The notes: generated by a model not told the origin, from the letters alone. 47,260 nucleotides of DNA from Planktotalea frisia (GCF_001890925.1 NZ_MLCB01000099.1:1-47260); one strand, 5' to 3'; numbered from the stretch's first letter, positions 1-8,681 are shown. Numbers and translations: made by a program.

Positions 1-21
1 GATGGTTGAGCAAACTCTACA

Positions 22-852
22 TTAAACTGAGGGAAGTTTCGGGGGGCAGGTCACGGAAGATAGCGTTTTAGACGGCAAACCAAGTTTGCGCGCAATGCGC
101 GTCAAAGTGAGGTCGGGATCAAGATAAAGCCGGCCCTCCTCCATCAACACATCGAGGCGCGCAATAATGACAGCATCCTCAGGCGTTGGGCTTTGGGATG
201 GCTGCGATGTTGCATCCGTCTCAGCGCTTTTTTCAGGCACATCGCTAATCGCGCGTGACAGGCTAAGCGCGCTCAGCATTAAAAGCATGCCAGACGATCC
301 AGCACCGATAATCCAGCCGCGCCATGCTTCAAAACCTGCGATGATCGCTGCAACGATCGCAACATCCACAAGCGCGGAGCAGATCAGCGCAGCCCCAATC
401 CAACGCCAAACACGACCCGATGCTTCACCGCTTTCAAGCCGCACATGCGGCAGCGCATCTGCCCCTTTTAAAGAACGCAAAACAATCACAGTACCGTAGC
501 CAATATACAAAAGCGGGATCATCACATCTAGCACATGAGGCTGAACCAAAATCGCAACCAAAGCAACTATTGGCCACAAAAGATGCACCCAAAACTGTGA
601 CGTCACAGTCGCGCCCAATCGGCACATCGTGATCCATACCAAGGGCGGAATCACCGATGCAACAATCGGTTGGAAAAAGCGCAGCGCCGTCACCTCATAA
701 TGTTGCACGAGCGCAATCAGCGCCGATTGAACAGCACAAAGCGCAAGCAATGCAACGAGCAGCACAGACCGCTCCCGCGCTAGCAGCATTTGAAGCGCCA
801 GAAACCCCATCAAAAAGGCTCCGAACATCGGAAGTGGCAGGCTCGGCAGCAT
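22..852 (-). CDS. Membrane-anchored AraC-type regulator, HTH domain truncated
   Basis: The first ~205 residues are strongly hydrophobic, with about six or seven membrane segments. A polar linker rich in Ser, Pro and Asp follows, and then the beginning of an AraC-type DNA-binding domain (LYLDPDLTLTRIARKLGLP, ending at about residue 260). In family members this domain runs for about 100 residues; here it stops after about 30. The break follows a C6 run (plus-strand G6 at 41-46). Removing one C would join the frame to one reading NFPQFNVEF, which resembles the next helix of AraC domains and stays open to the window edge. It is therefore a pseudogene, an assembly error or, less likely, a phase-variable gene. 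The ATG at 852 is preferred over an upstream TTG at 897. The gene is divergent from the hydrolase at 975. Confidence 0.6.
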   Translation of the reverse strand: MLPSLPLPMFGAFLMGFLALQMLLARERSVLLVALLALCAVQSALIALVQHYEVTALRFFQPIVASVIPPLVWITMCRLGATVTSQFWVHLLWPIVALVAILVQPHVLDVMIPLLYIGYGTVIVLRSLKGADALPHVRLESGEASGRVWRWIGAALICSALVDVAIVAAIIAGFEAWRGWIIGAGSSGMLLMLSALSLSRAISDVPEKSAETDATSQPSQSPTPEDAVIIARLDVLMEEGRLYLDPDLTLTRIARKLGLPSKTLSSVTCPPKLPSV

Positions 853-974
853 AAAAAGCGCTCCAAAAGGACTAAAACCGGTTTTGCTACGTCCCAAAAC
901 CCGTTTCAGGACGCAAGTTCAAGTGGGTTTGGCCAATCTGAGACCATCAACACCAAATTGGAAAGACCAAAACA

Positions 975-2045
975 ATGACCATCAAACGACATATCACCCA
1001 GTTCCTTTCATTCAGTGCATGTAGTGCAGCTGCCCTCTTTGGAGGTGCATGGGCGCTCAGCACGCAAACGCCCGACCTTTTGCAAACCCGTGTTGGCTTT
1101 ACTCAGATGCCGCTAGAAACCGAGCATCGCGAACGCGCTTTAGATTTGCACATTTGGTACCCCGCAAGCGCCAGCGCTGACGCAGATCTGATTGCGCAAA
1201 ACGCGCTCATGTATGGTTTTCAAGCACAGCGCGACGCAGAGCCGCAAACCGGAGCGCATCCGTTGATCGTGTTCTCACACGGCTCTGGCGGACGCATGTC
1301 CCAGATCGCTTGGATGGCATCTGCCTTAGCGCAAGAAGGGTATATCGTTGCGGGGGTAAACCATCACGGCACCACGTCGCGTGACAGCGATCCCCATCAG
1401 ACTGTGCAAACATGGATGCGTCCACAAGATATCAGCGCAGTGCTTGATGCCTTTGAAACGGGCGCGACTGGGATCACCGCAGACATGGAGCGCGTAGCGT
1501 CCAGCGGCTTTTCCTTCGGAGGCTATACAGCATTGGCAATGGCAGGCGCACAGCTGTCCAAAGCTCAATTCATCGATTATTGCGACGCGTTCAGTGGGAT
1601 TTTGGATTGCGGTTGGTATCAAAATGCGGGCGTTGATATCACATCGATTGATGCAACCCGATATGAGGCGGACTTCAGCGATGCGCGTATAAGCGCCACC
1701 ATTGCCATTGACCCTGCCTTGCCGCGCGCGATGACCAAAAGCTCCCTCAGCGCGATGGAATTGCCAACTTTGATCGTTAACTTTGGTCGCGCGGATGAGA
1801 TCCCCGCAGGCGTGCGCGCAGACGGAATCGCTGCGACAATGCAAAACGCTCACTATGTGGACACCGCAAACGCGTGGCATTTCAGCGGGATCAACGCATG
1901 TAGCTGGCTTGGTTGGGGGATCATCGGTGCCTCAGGTTTCTTTACCGGCGAGGACAATATTTGCGCAGATGCCGGACGATCCCGTGGCGACGTACAACGC
2001 GAGGTACTCGAACCGATCCTCGCCTTCGCAAAAGAGCATATCTAG
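975..2045 (+). CDS. Secreted alpha/beta hydrolase (PAF-acetylhydrolase/dienelactone hydrolase-like)
   Basis: A 356-residue protein with an N-terminal hydrophobic stretch (residues ~9-28) that looks like a signal peptide or anchor, suggesting periplasmic action. The hydrolase fold is shown by an oxyanion segment, SHGSGG (~101-106), and a nucleophile elbow, GFSFGG (Ser ~180), followed by a late HFSG that can supply the catalytic His. This layout is typical of the dienelactone hydrolase/PAF-acetylhydrolase superfamily, whose members cleave short acyl esters or lactones. The substrate cannot be read from sequence. The ATG at 975 lies 122 bases from the start of the divergent AraC-type gene, which may regulate it. 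It converges with the transglycosylase at 2074. Confidence 0.75.
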   Translation: MTIKRHITQFLSFSACSAAALFGGAWALSTQTPDLLQTRVGFTQMPLETEHRERALDLHIWYPASASADADLIAQNALMYGFQAQRDAEPQTGAHPLIVFSHGSGGRMSQIAWMASALAQEGYIVAGVNHHGTTSRDSDPHQTVQTWMRPQDISAVLDAFETGATGITADMERVASSGFSFGGYTALAMAGAQLSKAQFIDYCDAFSGILDCGWYQNAGVDITSIDATRYEADFSDARISATIAIDPALPRAMTKSSLSAMELPTLIVNFGRADEIPAGVRADGIAATMQNAHYVDTANAWHFSGINACSWLGWGIIGASGFFTGEDNICADAGRSRGDVQREVLEPILAFAKEHI

Positions 2046-2060
2046 AAAGGAATAATGATA

Positions 2061-2083
2061 GGGCAGCGCGGTTTTAGCTGCCC
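2061..2083. terminator. Hairpin between convergent genes
   Basis: A perfect 7-bp stem, GGGCAGC (2061-2067) with GCTGCCC (2077-2083), lies between the convergent hydrolase and transglycosylase genes and covers the transglycosylase stop codon. Neither side has a clear U tract, so its role as a terminator is only suggested by position. Confidence 0.35.
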
Positions 2084-2685
2084 CAAATCACCTTTACATA
2101 GTTGCGTGTCTCTTTGAACGGAGGCACGCCACCATGATTTTGAACCGCACCGGGACCCGCATTATAGGCCGCAAGCGCAAGACGCCACGATCCAAACTTG
2201 CGGTATTGCTCTTTAAGATAGCGCGCGCCGCCTTCGAGGTTCTGCGCCGGATCGCTTGGATCAACGCGCAAGTACTGTGCCGTACCGGGCATCAACTGCG
2301 CCAAACCTTGCGCGCCCGCGTGCGAAACGGCGTTCGGGTTCCAATTGCTCTCTTGTTGGACGAGGCGCAAAAACAGATCCTCTGGGATACCATGTTTGCG
2401 CGCCGCTTCGCGGGCCATCTTGGAATAGATACCCTTGTAGCGTCCTTTGTATTTCGGAGAAGCGTTCTTGGTGCTCCACTTCGTCGGTGTTTCAACGGTT
2501 GGCGGCTTGAGCCGCACAGAGGCTTTGTATTGCTGCGATGCGCGGTTATCCAAAACTTTAGACTGGGACTTGAACAATTTCTGGCGAGACTTCGAAGATA
2601 GGCTGTCCGCCGCGACAGGAGTTGCCAATGCGACAATCAGCAACGCCGCAATGCCTTTGCGTCCACGCTTTGAAAATACGCTCAT
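2074..2685 (-). CDS. Lytic transglycosylase, SLT domain
   Basis: A 203-residue exported protein that cleaves the MurNAc-GlcNAc bond of peptidoglycan in the periplasm. The signal peptide is clear ([20 protein letters not shown], cleavage near residue 26). A basic, low-complexity spacer runs to ~85, followed by a compact SLT (lysozyme-like) domain. Family motifs are in order: the catalytic Glu in QQESNW (Glu112), [10 protein letters not shown] (~124-133) and [12 protein letters not shown] (~170-181). The protein is short for this family and has no extra domains, so it probably acts as a small housekeeping or remodelling enzyme. The ATG at 2685 is divergent from ssb, with a 181-b shared intergenic region. 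Confidence 0.9.
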   Translation of the reverse strand: MSVFSKRGRKGIAALLIVALATPVAADSLSSKSRQKLFKSQSKVLDNRASQQYKASVRLKPPTVETPTKWSTKNASPKYKGRYKGIYSKMAREAARKHGIPEDLFLRLVQQESNWNPNAVSHAGAQGLAQLMPGTAQYLRVDPSDPAQNLEGGARYLKEQYRKFGSWRLALAAYNAGPGAVQNHGGVPPFKETRNYVKVIWGS

Positions 2686-2799
2686 CCAGAAAAACCTGCC
2701 TGCCTGTTAACCAGTTATTGGGCGCAATATAGTGGATTTTCGCCGCTCGCCTAGGGGTAGCGTCGTTATTCCGTTTTTAACCATGATATGGTGGTGTAG

Positions 2800-2814
2800 G
2801 TTCGGCAAAAGTTC
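2800..2814 (+). promoter_or_regulatory. LexA (SOS) box upstream of ssb
   Basis: GTTCGGCAAAAGTTC is an exact match to GTTC-N7-GTTC, the LexA operator of alphaproteobacteria. It ends 52 bases upstream of the ssb ATG, inside the divergent transglycosylase/ssb intergenic region. That ssb is SOS-controlled here is an inference from this match and position. Confidence 0.75.
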
Positions 2815-2866
2815 GCTGACTGAGTCGGTGGATTTGATGCGACAATATTTTTCAAGAGGGACAACA

Positions 2867-3418
2867 ATGGCCGGTTCAGTTAACAAAGTCATCATCATTG
2901 GTAATCTTGGGGCCAACCCAGAAGTCCGCACATTCCAAAATGGTGGAAAAGTGTGCAACCTTCGGATTGCAACGTCTGAAAACTGGAAAGACAAAAACAC
3001 CGGCGAGCGTCGTGAAAAGACGGAGTGGCATACGGTTGCTATTTTCCAAGAGGGTCTTGTGCGCATCGCAGAGCAATATCTGCGCAAAGGTTCAAAAGTT
3101 TACATCGAGGGCAAGCTGCAGACCCGCAAATGGCAGGACCAATCCGGTCAAGATCGCTATTCCACAGAAGTTGTTTTGAATGGCTATGATGGTGTTATGA
3201 CGATGCTTGATGGACGCAATGACAATCAAGGCGGCAGCCAAGGCGGCGGTTACGATGGTGGCCAGGGCGGCGGCGGCTACGGCGGCGGTGGTCAAAGCGG
3301 CGGCCAAGGTGGTGGCTATGACCAAGGCGGCGGTTATGGCAGTGGCAGCAACCAAAGCGGTGGTGGCGGTGGCGGCGGTGCCCCATCGCGTGATCTGGAT
3401 GATGAAATCCCGTTTTAA
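2867..3418 (+). CDS. ssb: Single-stranded DNA-binding protein
   Basis: SSB coats single-stranded DNA during replication, recombination and repair. The N-terminal OB fold (residues ~1-112) starts [19 protein letters not shown] and includes the conserved W and Y/F positions ([21 protein letters not shown]). A Gly/Gln/Tyr-rich linker with GGQGGGYD-type repeats covers ~120-172, and the acidic tip DDEIPF closes the protein; that tip is the docking site for repair and replication partners. The length is 183 residues, normal for the family. I place the start at 2867 rather than an upstream in-frame ATG because AAGAGGG sits just before it and the protein then begins MAGSVNKV. A LexA box lies upstream and a strong terminator follows. 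Confidence 0.97.
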   Translation: MAGSVNKVIIIGNLGANPEVRTFQNGGKVCNLRIATSENWKDKNTGERREKTEWHTVAIFQEGLVRIAEQYLRKGSKVYIEGKLQTRKWQDQSGQDRYSTEVVLNGYDGVMTMLDGRNDNQGGSQGGGYDGGQGGGGYGGGGQSGGQGGGYDQGGGYGSGSNQSGGGGGGGAPSRDLDDEIPF

Positions 3419-3442
3419 TCACTTCGAAATCAAAAGACCCAG

Positions 3443-3477
3443 CGCCTCAAACCTTTCGTTTGGGGCGTTTTATTTTT
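3443..3477 (+). terminator. Rho-independent terminator of ssb
   Basis: A ten-pair stem, CGCCTCAAAC (3443-3452) with GTTTGGGGCG (3458-3467) and one T-G wobble, has a 5-b loop and is followed directly by TTTTATTTTT. It starts 25 bases after the ssb stop codon. Confidence 0.9.
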
Positions 3478-3545
3478 GGTGACAGCTTTTCAACTTCTGC
3501 TTAGGCTCATGGGATTAAACCACCCTAGTTTGAAAAGAGACTTTT

Positions 3546-4253
3546 ATGTTTGCTGCCACAAACGCATTTTCCATCCCCCTATCCAACACTTCGCGCATCG
3601 TTTTGCTGACTTGCTTGGCCCTGTCTTTGAGCGCCTGCGGCTCTAAGACACCCGATGTTATCACCGTTGCTTCGAACATTCGAACGACAGGAGACGACGG
3701 CTTTGTTGTTTGGGACACGCTCTTTGAAGAGCAAAACACCCAACACTTAGACGACGATAATGTCGGCTATGCATTGAAAACAGGTGTGAACAGCAATGGC
3801 ACAGCCATTGCCTTTGTTGGAATGTTTAATGAGGATCAGATCGAGCCGCCCACTGGGTCCGGCACCGCAGTGTATCGCGGAACGTCACGTGCCGTAAGCA
3901 TGCGCACGCCAAATCTTATCGAAGCAATTGCGACATTAGGATTGGTTGACGGATCGTTCGTGCGCGCGCATCACACCGCCCCTGTGACCCTTCAAGCAAA
4001 CCTTGATGACGGCACATTCCAAGGCGAAAACGGGGAAACAACAGACGACGGCGGCTTTACTCATCGCTTTAATGGTCAATTTACAAATGGCCGAATGACA
4101 GGCGAAGGTCTTATCAATACCGGAACATTGTCTTCCCTCGGAACAAAGCTTGAGGGCCGCATCGGGGACGACAAAACAACGCTCGTTTTCAAAGCAACGC
4201 GCACGGATCAGATCGCCATCGCGGGCGGTATGAACTTGGAGCGTTCAAACTAG
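3546..4253 (+). CDS. Lipoprotein, transferrin-binding-protein-like barrel (tentative)
   Basis: A 235-residue protein with a lipoprotein signal peptide: hydrophobic core VLLTCLALSLSAC with the lipobox Cys at residue 31. The mature part is Gly/Thr/Asn rich and contains short beta-type repeats such as GSGTAVYRG, HRFNGQFTNGRMTGEG and LEGRIGDDKTTLVF. This pattern resembles the beta-barrel domain of TbpB/factor-H-binding-like lipoproteins found singly in many Rhodobacterales; the assignment is by resemblance only. No partner receptor gene is nearby, so a role in iron uptake should not be assumed. The ATG at 3546 is followed immediately by the signal sequence. The stop is 5 bases from the convergent aroB. 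Confidence 0.6.
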   Translation: MFAATNAFSIPLSNTSRIVLLTCLALSLSACGSKTPDVITVASNIRTTGDDGFVVWDTLFEEQNTQHLDDDNVGYALKTGVNSNGTAIAFVGMFNEDQIEPPTGSGTAVYRGTSRAVSMRTPNLIEAIATLGLVDGSFVRAHHTAPVTLQANLDDGTFQGENGETTDDGGFTHRFNGQFTNGRMTGEGLINTGTLSSLGTKLEGRIGDDKTTLVFKATRTDQIAIAGGMNLERSN

Positions 4254-4258
4254 AAGCA

Positions 4259-5374
4259 TTAAGCCCTGTCGTTCAACGCGTCTTTGAGCAATTGTAAAAC
4301 GGTGTCCTTTGGAACGTCTGACGTGACAAAGGCATCGCCAATGCTGCGCGCAAGGATAAAGCGCAACTGGCCGTCGACGACTTTTTTGTCCTGCCCCATC
4401 AGATCCAAAAGCACATCAGCGCTCGGCAAATCGCCCTCAATATCAGACATATCAACCTTCATGCCCATCTCGCGCAAATGCGCACGAACGCGGCTTGGAT
4501 CTTCTTGAGAGCAAAGCCCAAGTCGTGAAGACAACTCAAACGCAAGGGCGCACCCGATTGAAACGCCCTCTCCGTGCAACAGTCGATCTGAATATCCTGT
4601 CGCCGCCTCAAGCGCATGACAAAAGGTGTGACCAAGGTTCAAAAGCGCACGATCCCCTTGTTCTGTCTCGTCGCGCAAAACGATGTCAGCTTTCATTTGA
4701 ACGGAACGCCGTACAGCTTCTATGCGGGCAGCTTGGTCACCTGAACGCAGCTTGGGGCCGTTAATCTCAAGCCATGCAAAAAATTCTGCATCCCCCAGCA
4801 TGCCATACTTGGCAACTTCGCCGTAGCCAGACAGAAAATCACGCGGTGTAAGCGTGTTGAGAGCATCGGTATCGGCCAAAACCAGCGCGGGCTGGTGAAA
4901 CGCACCAATCAGGTTTTTGCCCTGCGGCGCATTGATACCAGTCTTGCCACCCACAGAGCTATCGACCTGCGCCAACAACGATGTTGGCACTTGCACAAAT
5001 CGGATACCCCGGCGCAAAACTGCAGCCGCAAACCCAACGAGATCTCCGATAACACCACCACCAAGCGCTATGACAATATCACGCCGCTCGATCTTTTGCT
5101 CTAGCAGCCATTCTACGCAGCGGGTGAATTCGGGCCACGCTTTCGTGCTTTCCCCAGCAGGTAATTCGAGCGAGACCATATCGATCCCCTCAGCGTTCAA
5201 CCCTGCGCGCAGAGTTTCCAGATGCAGCGGGCCTACGTTCGCTTCCGTTACAACTGCAACACGCGGGCGCGCCAAGAAAGGAGCGATGTTTTTGCCAGCT
5301 TGCGCAATTAAGCCCGGTCCAATGCGCACCTCATATGCGCGTCCGCCTAAAGGAACGTGAACAGTTTCAAGCAT
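4259..5374 (-). CDS. aroB: 3-dehydroquinate synthase
   Basis: AroB converts 3-deoxy-arabino-heptulosonate 7-phosphate to 3-dehydroquinate, the second step of the shikimate pathway, in the cytoplasm using NAD and a divalent metal. Diagnostic segments are GGGVIGDLVGFAAAVLRRGI, VPTSLLAQVDSSVGGKTGIN, the GYGEVAKYG motif, and the metal-binding His in NLGHTFCHALE and LLHGEGVSIG. The length of 371 residues is normal. I choose the ATG at 5374 (MLETVHVPLGG) over one 18 bases upstream because family members begin at this point; it overlaps the end of aroK by 8 bases, indicating translational coupling in an aroK-aroB operon. Confidence 0.96.
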   Translation of the reverse strand: MLETVHVPLGGRAYEVRIGPGLIAQAGKNIAPFLARPRVAVVTEANVGPLHLETLRAGLNAEGIDMVSLELPAGESTKAWPEFTRCVEWLLEQKIERRDIVIALGGGVIGDLVGFAAAVLRRGIRFVQVPTSLLAQVDSSVGGKTGINAPQGKNLIGAFHQPALVLADTDALNTLTPRDFLSGYGEVAKYGMLGDAEFFAWLEINGPKLRSGDQAARIEAVRRSVQMKADIVLRDETEQGDRALLNLGHTFCHALEAATGYSDRLLHGEGVSIGCALAFELSSRLGLCSQEDPSRVRAHLREMGMKVDMSDIEGDLPSADVLLDLMGQDKKVVDGQLRFILARSIGDAFVTSDVPKDTVLQLLKDALNDRA

Positions 5375-5918
5375 TGGCCTTCTCCAAAACATCCATACGG
5401 CTTTGCAAAGACGTCAGAACGCGCTGCGCCATGTCCTCGATCGAATACATTGGGTTCGCTTTCACGGACACATCCGCCAAATTGTAGATTGGTGCACGCG
5501 CGTCAAAAAGCGCGCTCAAGGTTGCTTTTGGGTCCGCAGTTTGCAGCAATGGGCGCGTATCTTTGCTGCGGACGCGCGACCATAAAAGCGGCAACTCCGC
5601 CTCTAAACACACAGATACGCCGCGCGCAGAGATTAAGCTGCGATTGCGTTCTGCCAAAAACGCGCCGCCCCCTGTCGAGAGCACACAGGGCGTGCCATCC
5701 AAAAGCCGACTGATCACTTCACTTTCTCGCGCCCGAAAAAACGGCTCGCCGTCCCGTTCAAAAATCTCGGCGATGCTCATGTTTGCCGCACTGACGATTT
5801 CTGCATCCGAATCAAGAAATGGTACACCAAGCAAATGCGCCAGTGCTTTGCCCACAGCCGTTTTGCCCGCACCCATCATGCCGACCAGAACAACCGTTTT
5901 GTGCAATTTCCAAACCAT
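5367..5918 (-). CDS. aroK: Shikimate kinase
   Basis: AroK phosphorylates shikimate at the 3-hydroxyl using ATP. The Walker A loop GMMGAGKT is at residues ~13-20, the shikimate-binding Asp in PFLDSDAEI at ~36-38, and the FRARESEVI helix and STGGGAFL substrate loop follow; the lid Arg is in RDTRPLL-type sequence (SKDTRPLLQ). The length from the ATG at 5918 is 183 residues, normal for the family; an in-frame upstream ATG at 5960 would add 14 residues unlike the family. It is the first gene of the aroK-aroB pair and is divergent from the small membrane protein gene at 6039. Confidence 0.95.
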   Translation of the reverse strand: MVWKLHKTVVLVGMMGAGKTAVGKALAHLLGVPFLDSDAEIVSAANMSIAEIFERDGEPFFRARESEVISRLLDGTPCVLSTGGGAFLAERNRSLISARGVSVCLEAELPLLWSRVRSKDTRPLLQTADPKATLSALFDARAPIYNLADVSVKANPMYSIEDMAQRVLTSLQSRMDVLEKANA

Positions 5919-6038
5919 TTGAGTTAAATCCAAGCAATGACATCGGCCAATGCCCGCCAAATTTCGATTTGTCTTCTCAATGACGTGAACTTACCAAAAA
6001 GGCCATATATAAACGTGACAAAAGACGGCAGGCAGGCA

Positions 6039-6203
6039 ATGATCAACTTCATGTGGCGCATTATCAAATTGTTGTTGTATCTCGCGATACTCGCTGGGCT
6101 GGCGTTGATCGCTTACGCCTATCTTGGGCCGTTCTTTGGTGCGGACTTTTCTGCGCCATTGCATGAAATTCGCGTGCCGGTGGATTTGAATGACGGGAGT
6201 TAA
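6039..6203 (+). CDS. Small single-pass membrane protein, 54 aa
   Basis: A 54-residue peptide: a short basic N-terminus (MINFMWRIIK), one hydrophobic helix (LLLYLAILAGLALIAYAYLG, residues ~11-30) and a polar tail ending VPVDLNDGS. The charge pattern predicts the N-terminus inside and the tail outside. I do not recognise a named family. The ATG at 6039 is preceded by a GGCAGGCAGG stretch, and TATATAA lies ~28 bases further upstream as a possible -10. Its last 14 bases overlap the start of the 516-aa gene, and that gene overlaps xerD, so the three are likely one transcript. Retention of the overlap suggests the peptide is translated. Confidence 0.65.
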   Translation: MINFMWRIIKLLLYLAILAGLALIAYAYLGPFFGADFSAPLHEIRVPVDLNDGS

Positions 6204-7740
6204 GCGCTCAATCACACTCGCGGGCTTGGCTTGGGCTATGTTCTCGTTTCCAGCATTGGCGAATGATCCGCTCTCAGCCATTGAGTGGTTGGAGAAGCGG
6301 CCCAAACAAATCGTCGTGCCGCTCAGCGAATTCCCGCAATCAAATACAATCGACGAGCCCGCTGTCGCGGGGTCCGTTGTCACGCCGCAGGTCACAGTTT
6401 CCCCGCTCGGTGCCCCTGTTCGCGCGGCAGCAGGTTTGCTTCCGAGCAATGTAACAGGTCTGCCGCGCACGCTGTGGCAAGGCAGCGACGTAGAAACATT
6501 AACCACATTGATGTCTGCAATAGATGTTGAACAACACCCAGCGCTTCAGTCGTTGTTGTACACACTTTTGCTCGCAGAGGCCGATCCCCCCCAAACCGAT
6601 CAAAATGAAAGCTTCATACGTGCACGGGTCCAAAAGCTGCTCGAACTTGGTGCATTGGATCCCGCGACGGCACTGCTCGAACGCGCGGATCCTGCGCATG
6701 TGGACCTGTTTAAGCTCTACTTTGACGTCTCGCTTTTGAACGGCAACGCGGAAGCCCCTTGCGAAGCGTTGCGTCGTAATCCCAACCTAAGCCGCGATTT
6801 TGCACCGCGCATCTATTGCGACGCCTTGGGTCAAAAGTGGGACAGCGCAGCCCTCACCCTCGCCACCGCGGATGCGATTGGCGCGTTAGAACCATTAGAC
6901 GTTGCGCTGCTCGAGGGGTTCCTTGATCCAGAATTGTTTGACACCGTACCCCCTGTCCCCCAGCGACCAACGGTTTTGCAATTCAGGTTGTTTGAAGCCA
7001 TCGGCGAAGCACTGCCAACCTCGTCGCTCCCGCGCGAATTTACGGCGACAGATATCTCCGGCGATGCCGGCTGGAAACCGCAGCTGGATGCGGCAGAGCG
7101 ATTAGCACGCGTCGGCGCGATCTCTGAAAACCGTCTATTGGGCATTTATACCAGCCGTATTCCATCTGCATCTGGCGGCATTTGGGACCGAGTGGAATCG
7201 ATGCAACGCCTTGAAACCGCATTGAAATCAGGTGATCCAACTGCGATCCTCAAGCAACTCAAACGCGCATGGGGCAAAGTGAAAGAAGCCAATCTCGAAG
7301 TGCCAATCGCCACGCTGTTTTCACAGGACTTGCTACGCTTGCCAAGCACTGGCGCGGATGCCGACCTTATTTCTCGCATCGCATTACTCTCACCTGATTA
7401 TGAAAGCGTGGCGCAGCGCGAAACCAGCGATGCAACCCTCAAAGTCGCGCAAAGTATTGCGATAGGAGAACCCGAAGCGGATAGCACTGTCCTAATAAGT
7501 GCCGCAATCGAGGCTGGCTTTAGCGGCTCCGGTGCGCCTGCCCGTTTGAGCGAAATGGTTGCAGATAATCGTCTCGGCGAAGCAATATTACGCGCAATGG
7601 CTTTGACTGCTTCAGGGGCTGCTGGCGATTCCGCCGCTTTGCAAAGCGGGCTCGCATTTCTGCGCAGTGTTGGTTTGGAAGACACGGCAAGACGCACCGC
7701 GCTGCAAGTGCTCTTGCTCGAGCGCAGAGATCAAGGATGA
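6190..7740 (+). CDS. Exported protein of unknown function, 516 aa
   Basis: I do not recognise a family. The first ~24 residues (KRSITLAGLAWAMFSFPALA) form a clear signal peptide, so the protein is probably periplasmic. Residues ~30-90 are Pro/Ser/Thr rich. The rest is mainly helical, with many short amphipathic Leu/Ala segments such as PALQSLLYTLLLAEAD and VQKLLELGALDPATALLERA, a pattern of TPR-like or Sel1-like helical repeats. Such repeats point to a scaffold rather than an enzyme; no catalytic motif is visible. The start overlaps the 54-aa gene by 14 bases and the stop overlaps xerD (ATGA). Its position between them suggests conserved coupling rather than a shared pathway. Confidence 0.75.
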   Translation: MTGVKRSITLAGLAWAMFSFPALANDPLSAIEWLEKRPKQIVVPLSEFPQSNTIDEPAVAGSVVTPQVTVSPLGAPVRAAAGLLPSNVTGLPRTLWQGSDVETLTTLMSAIDVEQHPALQSLLYTLLLAEADPPQTDQNESFIRARVQKLLELGALDPATALLERADPAHVDLFKLYFDVSLLNGNAEAPCEALRRNPNLSRDFAPRIYCDALGQKWDSAALTLATADAIGALEPLDVALLEGFLDPELFDTVPPVPQRPTVLQFRLFEAIGEALPTSSLPREFTATDISGDAGWKPQLDAAERLARVGAISENRLLGIYTSRIPSASGGIWDRVESMQRLETALKSGDPTAILKQLKRAWGKVKEANLEVPIATLFSQDLLRLPSTGADADLISRIALLSPDYESVAQRETSDATLKVAQSIAIGEPEADSTVLISAAIEAGFSGSGAPARLSEMVADNRLGEAILRAMALTASGAAGDSAALQSGLAFLRSVGLEDTARRTALQVLLLERRDQG

Positions 7741-8681
7741 CGCCAACACACGATCATCTGCGCTGGATCTCGACCTTTTTGGACGCACAAGCGGCCGAAC
7801 TGGGCGCAGCAAACAATACACAGCTCGCATATGCGCGTGATCTAAAAGACTTTGCAGGTTGGCTTTCGGGGAAGTCCGTCGGTTTCGATGCGGCAAGCCG
7901 TGATGATGTCGAAGCCTATCTAATCTATTGTGATGCGCAGGGCTTGGCAAAATCGACCCGCGCGCGACGGCTGTCTGCGATCAAACAACTCTACCGGTTC
8001 GGCTTTGAAGAAGGTTGGCGCGAGGATAATCCGGCCATACAGATCGCGGGTCCAGGTAAAGATAAACGACTGCCCAAAACACTGAGCATGGCCGAAGTTG
8101 ATGGCCTGCTCGTCTCTGCACGCGAAGTTGGTCGCAGCAAATCGGATCGCGTCCGCAACACATGTCTGATGGAACTGCTCTACGCCACAGGTATGCGCGT
8201 AAGCGAGCTGGTTTCCCTGCCCGTTGCGGCCGCGCGTGGCAATCCGCGCATGCTGCTCATTCGTGGAAAGGGCGACAAAGAACGCATGGTTCCGCTCTCG
8301 CCGCCTGCGCGCGACGCTTTGGTTGTTTGGCTGGAGCTTTGGCAAGAAACACAAGACGCCGCCCGTCTCAAAGGCAAAGCTGCCTCGCGCTTTTTGTTCC
8401 CGTCACGCGGTAAAGAAGGGCACCTGACGCGGCACCGTTTCTACATCTTGATCAAAGAACTCGCGGTCCACGCTGGAGTTTCGCCAGCCAAGGTAACACC
8501 GCATACATTGCGCCACGCCTTTGCTACGCATCTTTTAGAAAACGGCGCTGATTTGCGCTCGATCCAAACATTGCTAGGCCACGCGGATGTGGCCACAACA
8601 GAGATTTACACCCATGTTCTAGAGGCGCGTTTACAAGAGCTCGTTCTGACGCACCACCCTCTCGCAAAGGATAAAGACTAA
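7737..8681 (+). CDS. xerD: Tyrosine recombinase XerD
   Basis: XerD, with XerC, resolves chromosome dimers at dif at the division septum. The SAM-like N-terminal domain (~8-90) is followed by a catalytic domain with all family residues in place: Arg154 (ATGMRVSELVS), Lys178 (RGKGDKER), His256-x-x-Arg259 (HTLRHAFATHLL), His282 (LLGHADVATTEIYTH) and the nucleophile Tyr291. The length of 314 residues matches chromosomal XerD rather than a phage or island integrase, and there is no att-like repeat or cargo. It starts ATGA-overlapped with the upstream 516-aa gene. Its stop overlaps the convergent phosphoesterase by 4 bases. Confidence 0.93.
   Translation: MTPTHDHLRWISTFLDAQAAELGAANNTQLAYARDLKDFAGWLSGKSVGFDAASRDDVEAYLIYCDAQGLAKSTRARRLSAIKQLYRFGFEEGWREDNPAIQIAGPGKDKRLPKTLSMAEVDGLLVSAREVGRSKSDRVRNTCLMELLYATGMRVSELVSLPVAAARGNPRMLLIRGKGDKERMVPLSPPARDALVVWLELWQETQDAARLKGKAASRFLFPSRGKEGHLTRHRFYILIKELAVHAGVSPAKVTPHTLRHAFATHLLENGADLRSIQTLLGHADVATTEIYTHVLEARLQELVLTHHPLAKDKD

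Noticed and set aside
3207-3415. DNA repeat or CRISPR-like array in the 3' part of ssb
   Set aside because: The GGC/GGT-rich repeats are codons for the Gly-rich SSB linker, not a separate repeat element.
7737-8681. Integrase of a genomic island
   Set aside because: All features fit chromosomal XerD: length, neighbours and lack of att-like repeats or foreign cargo.
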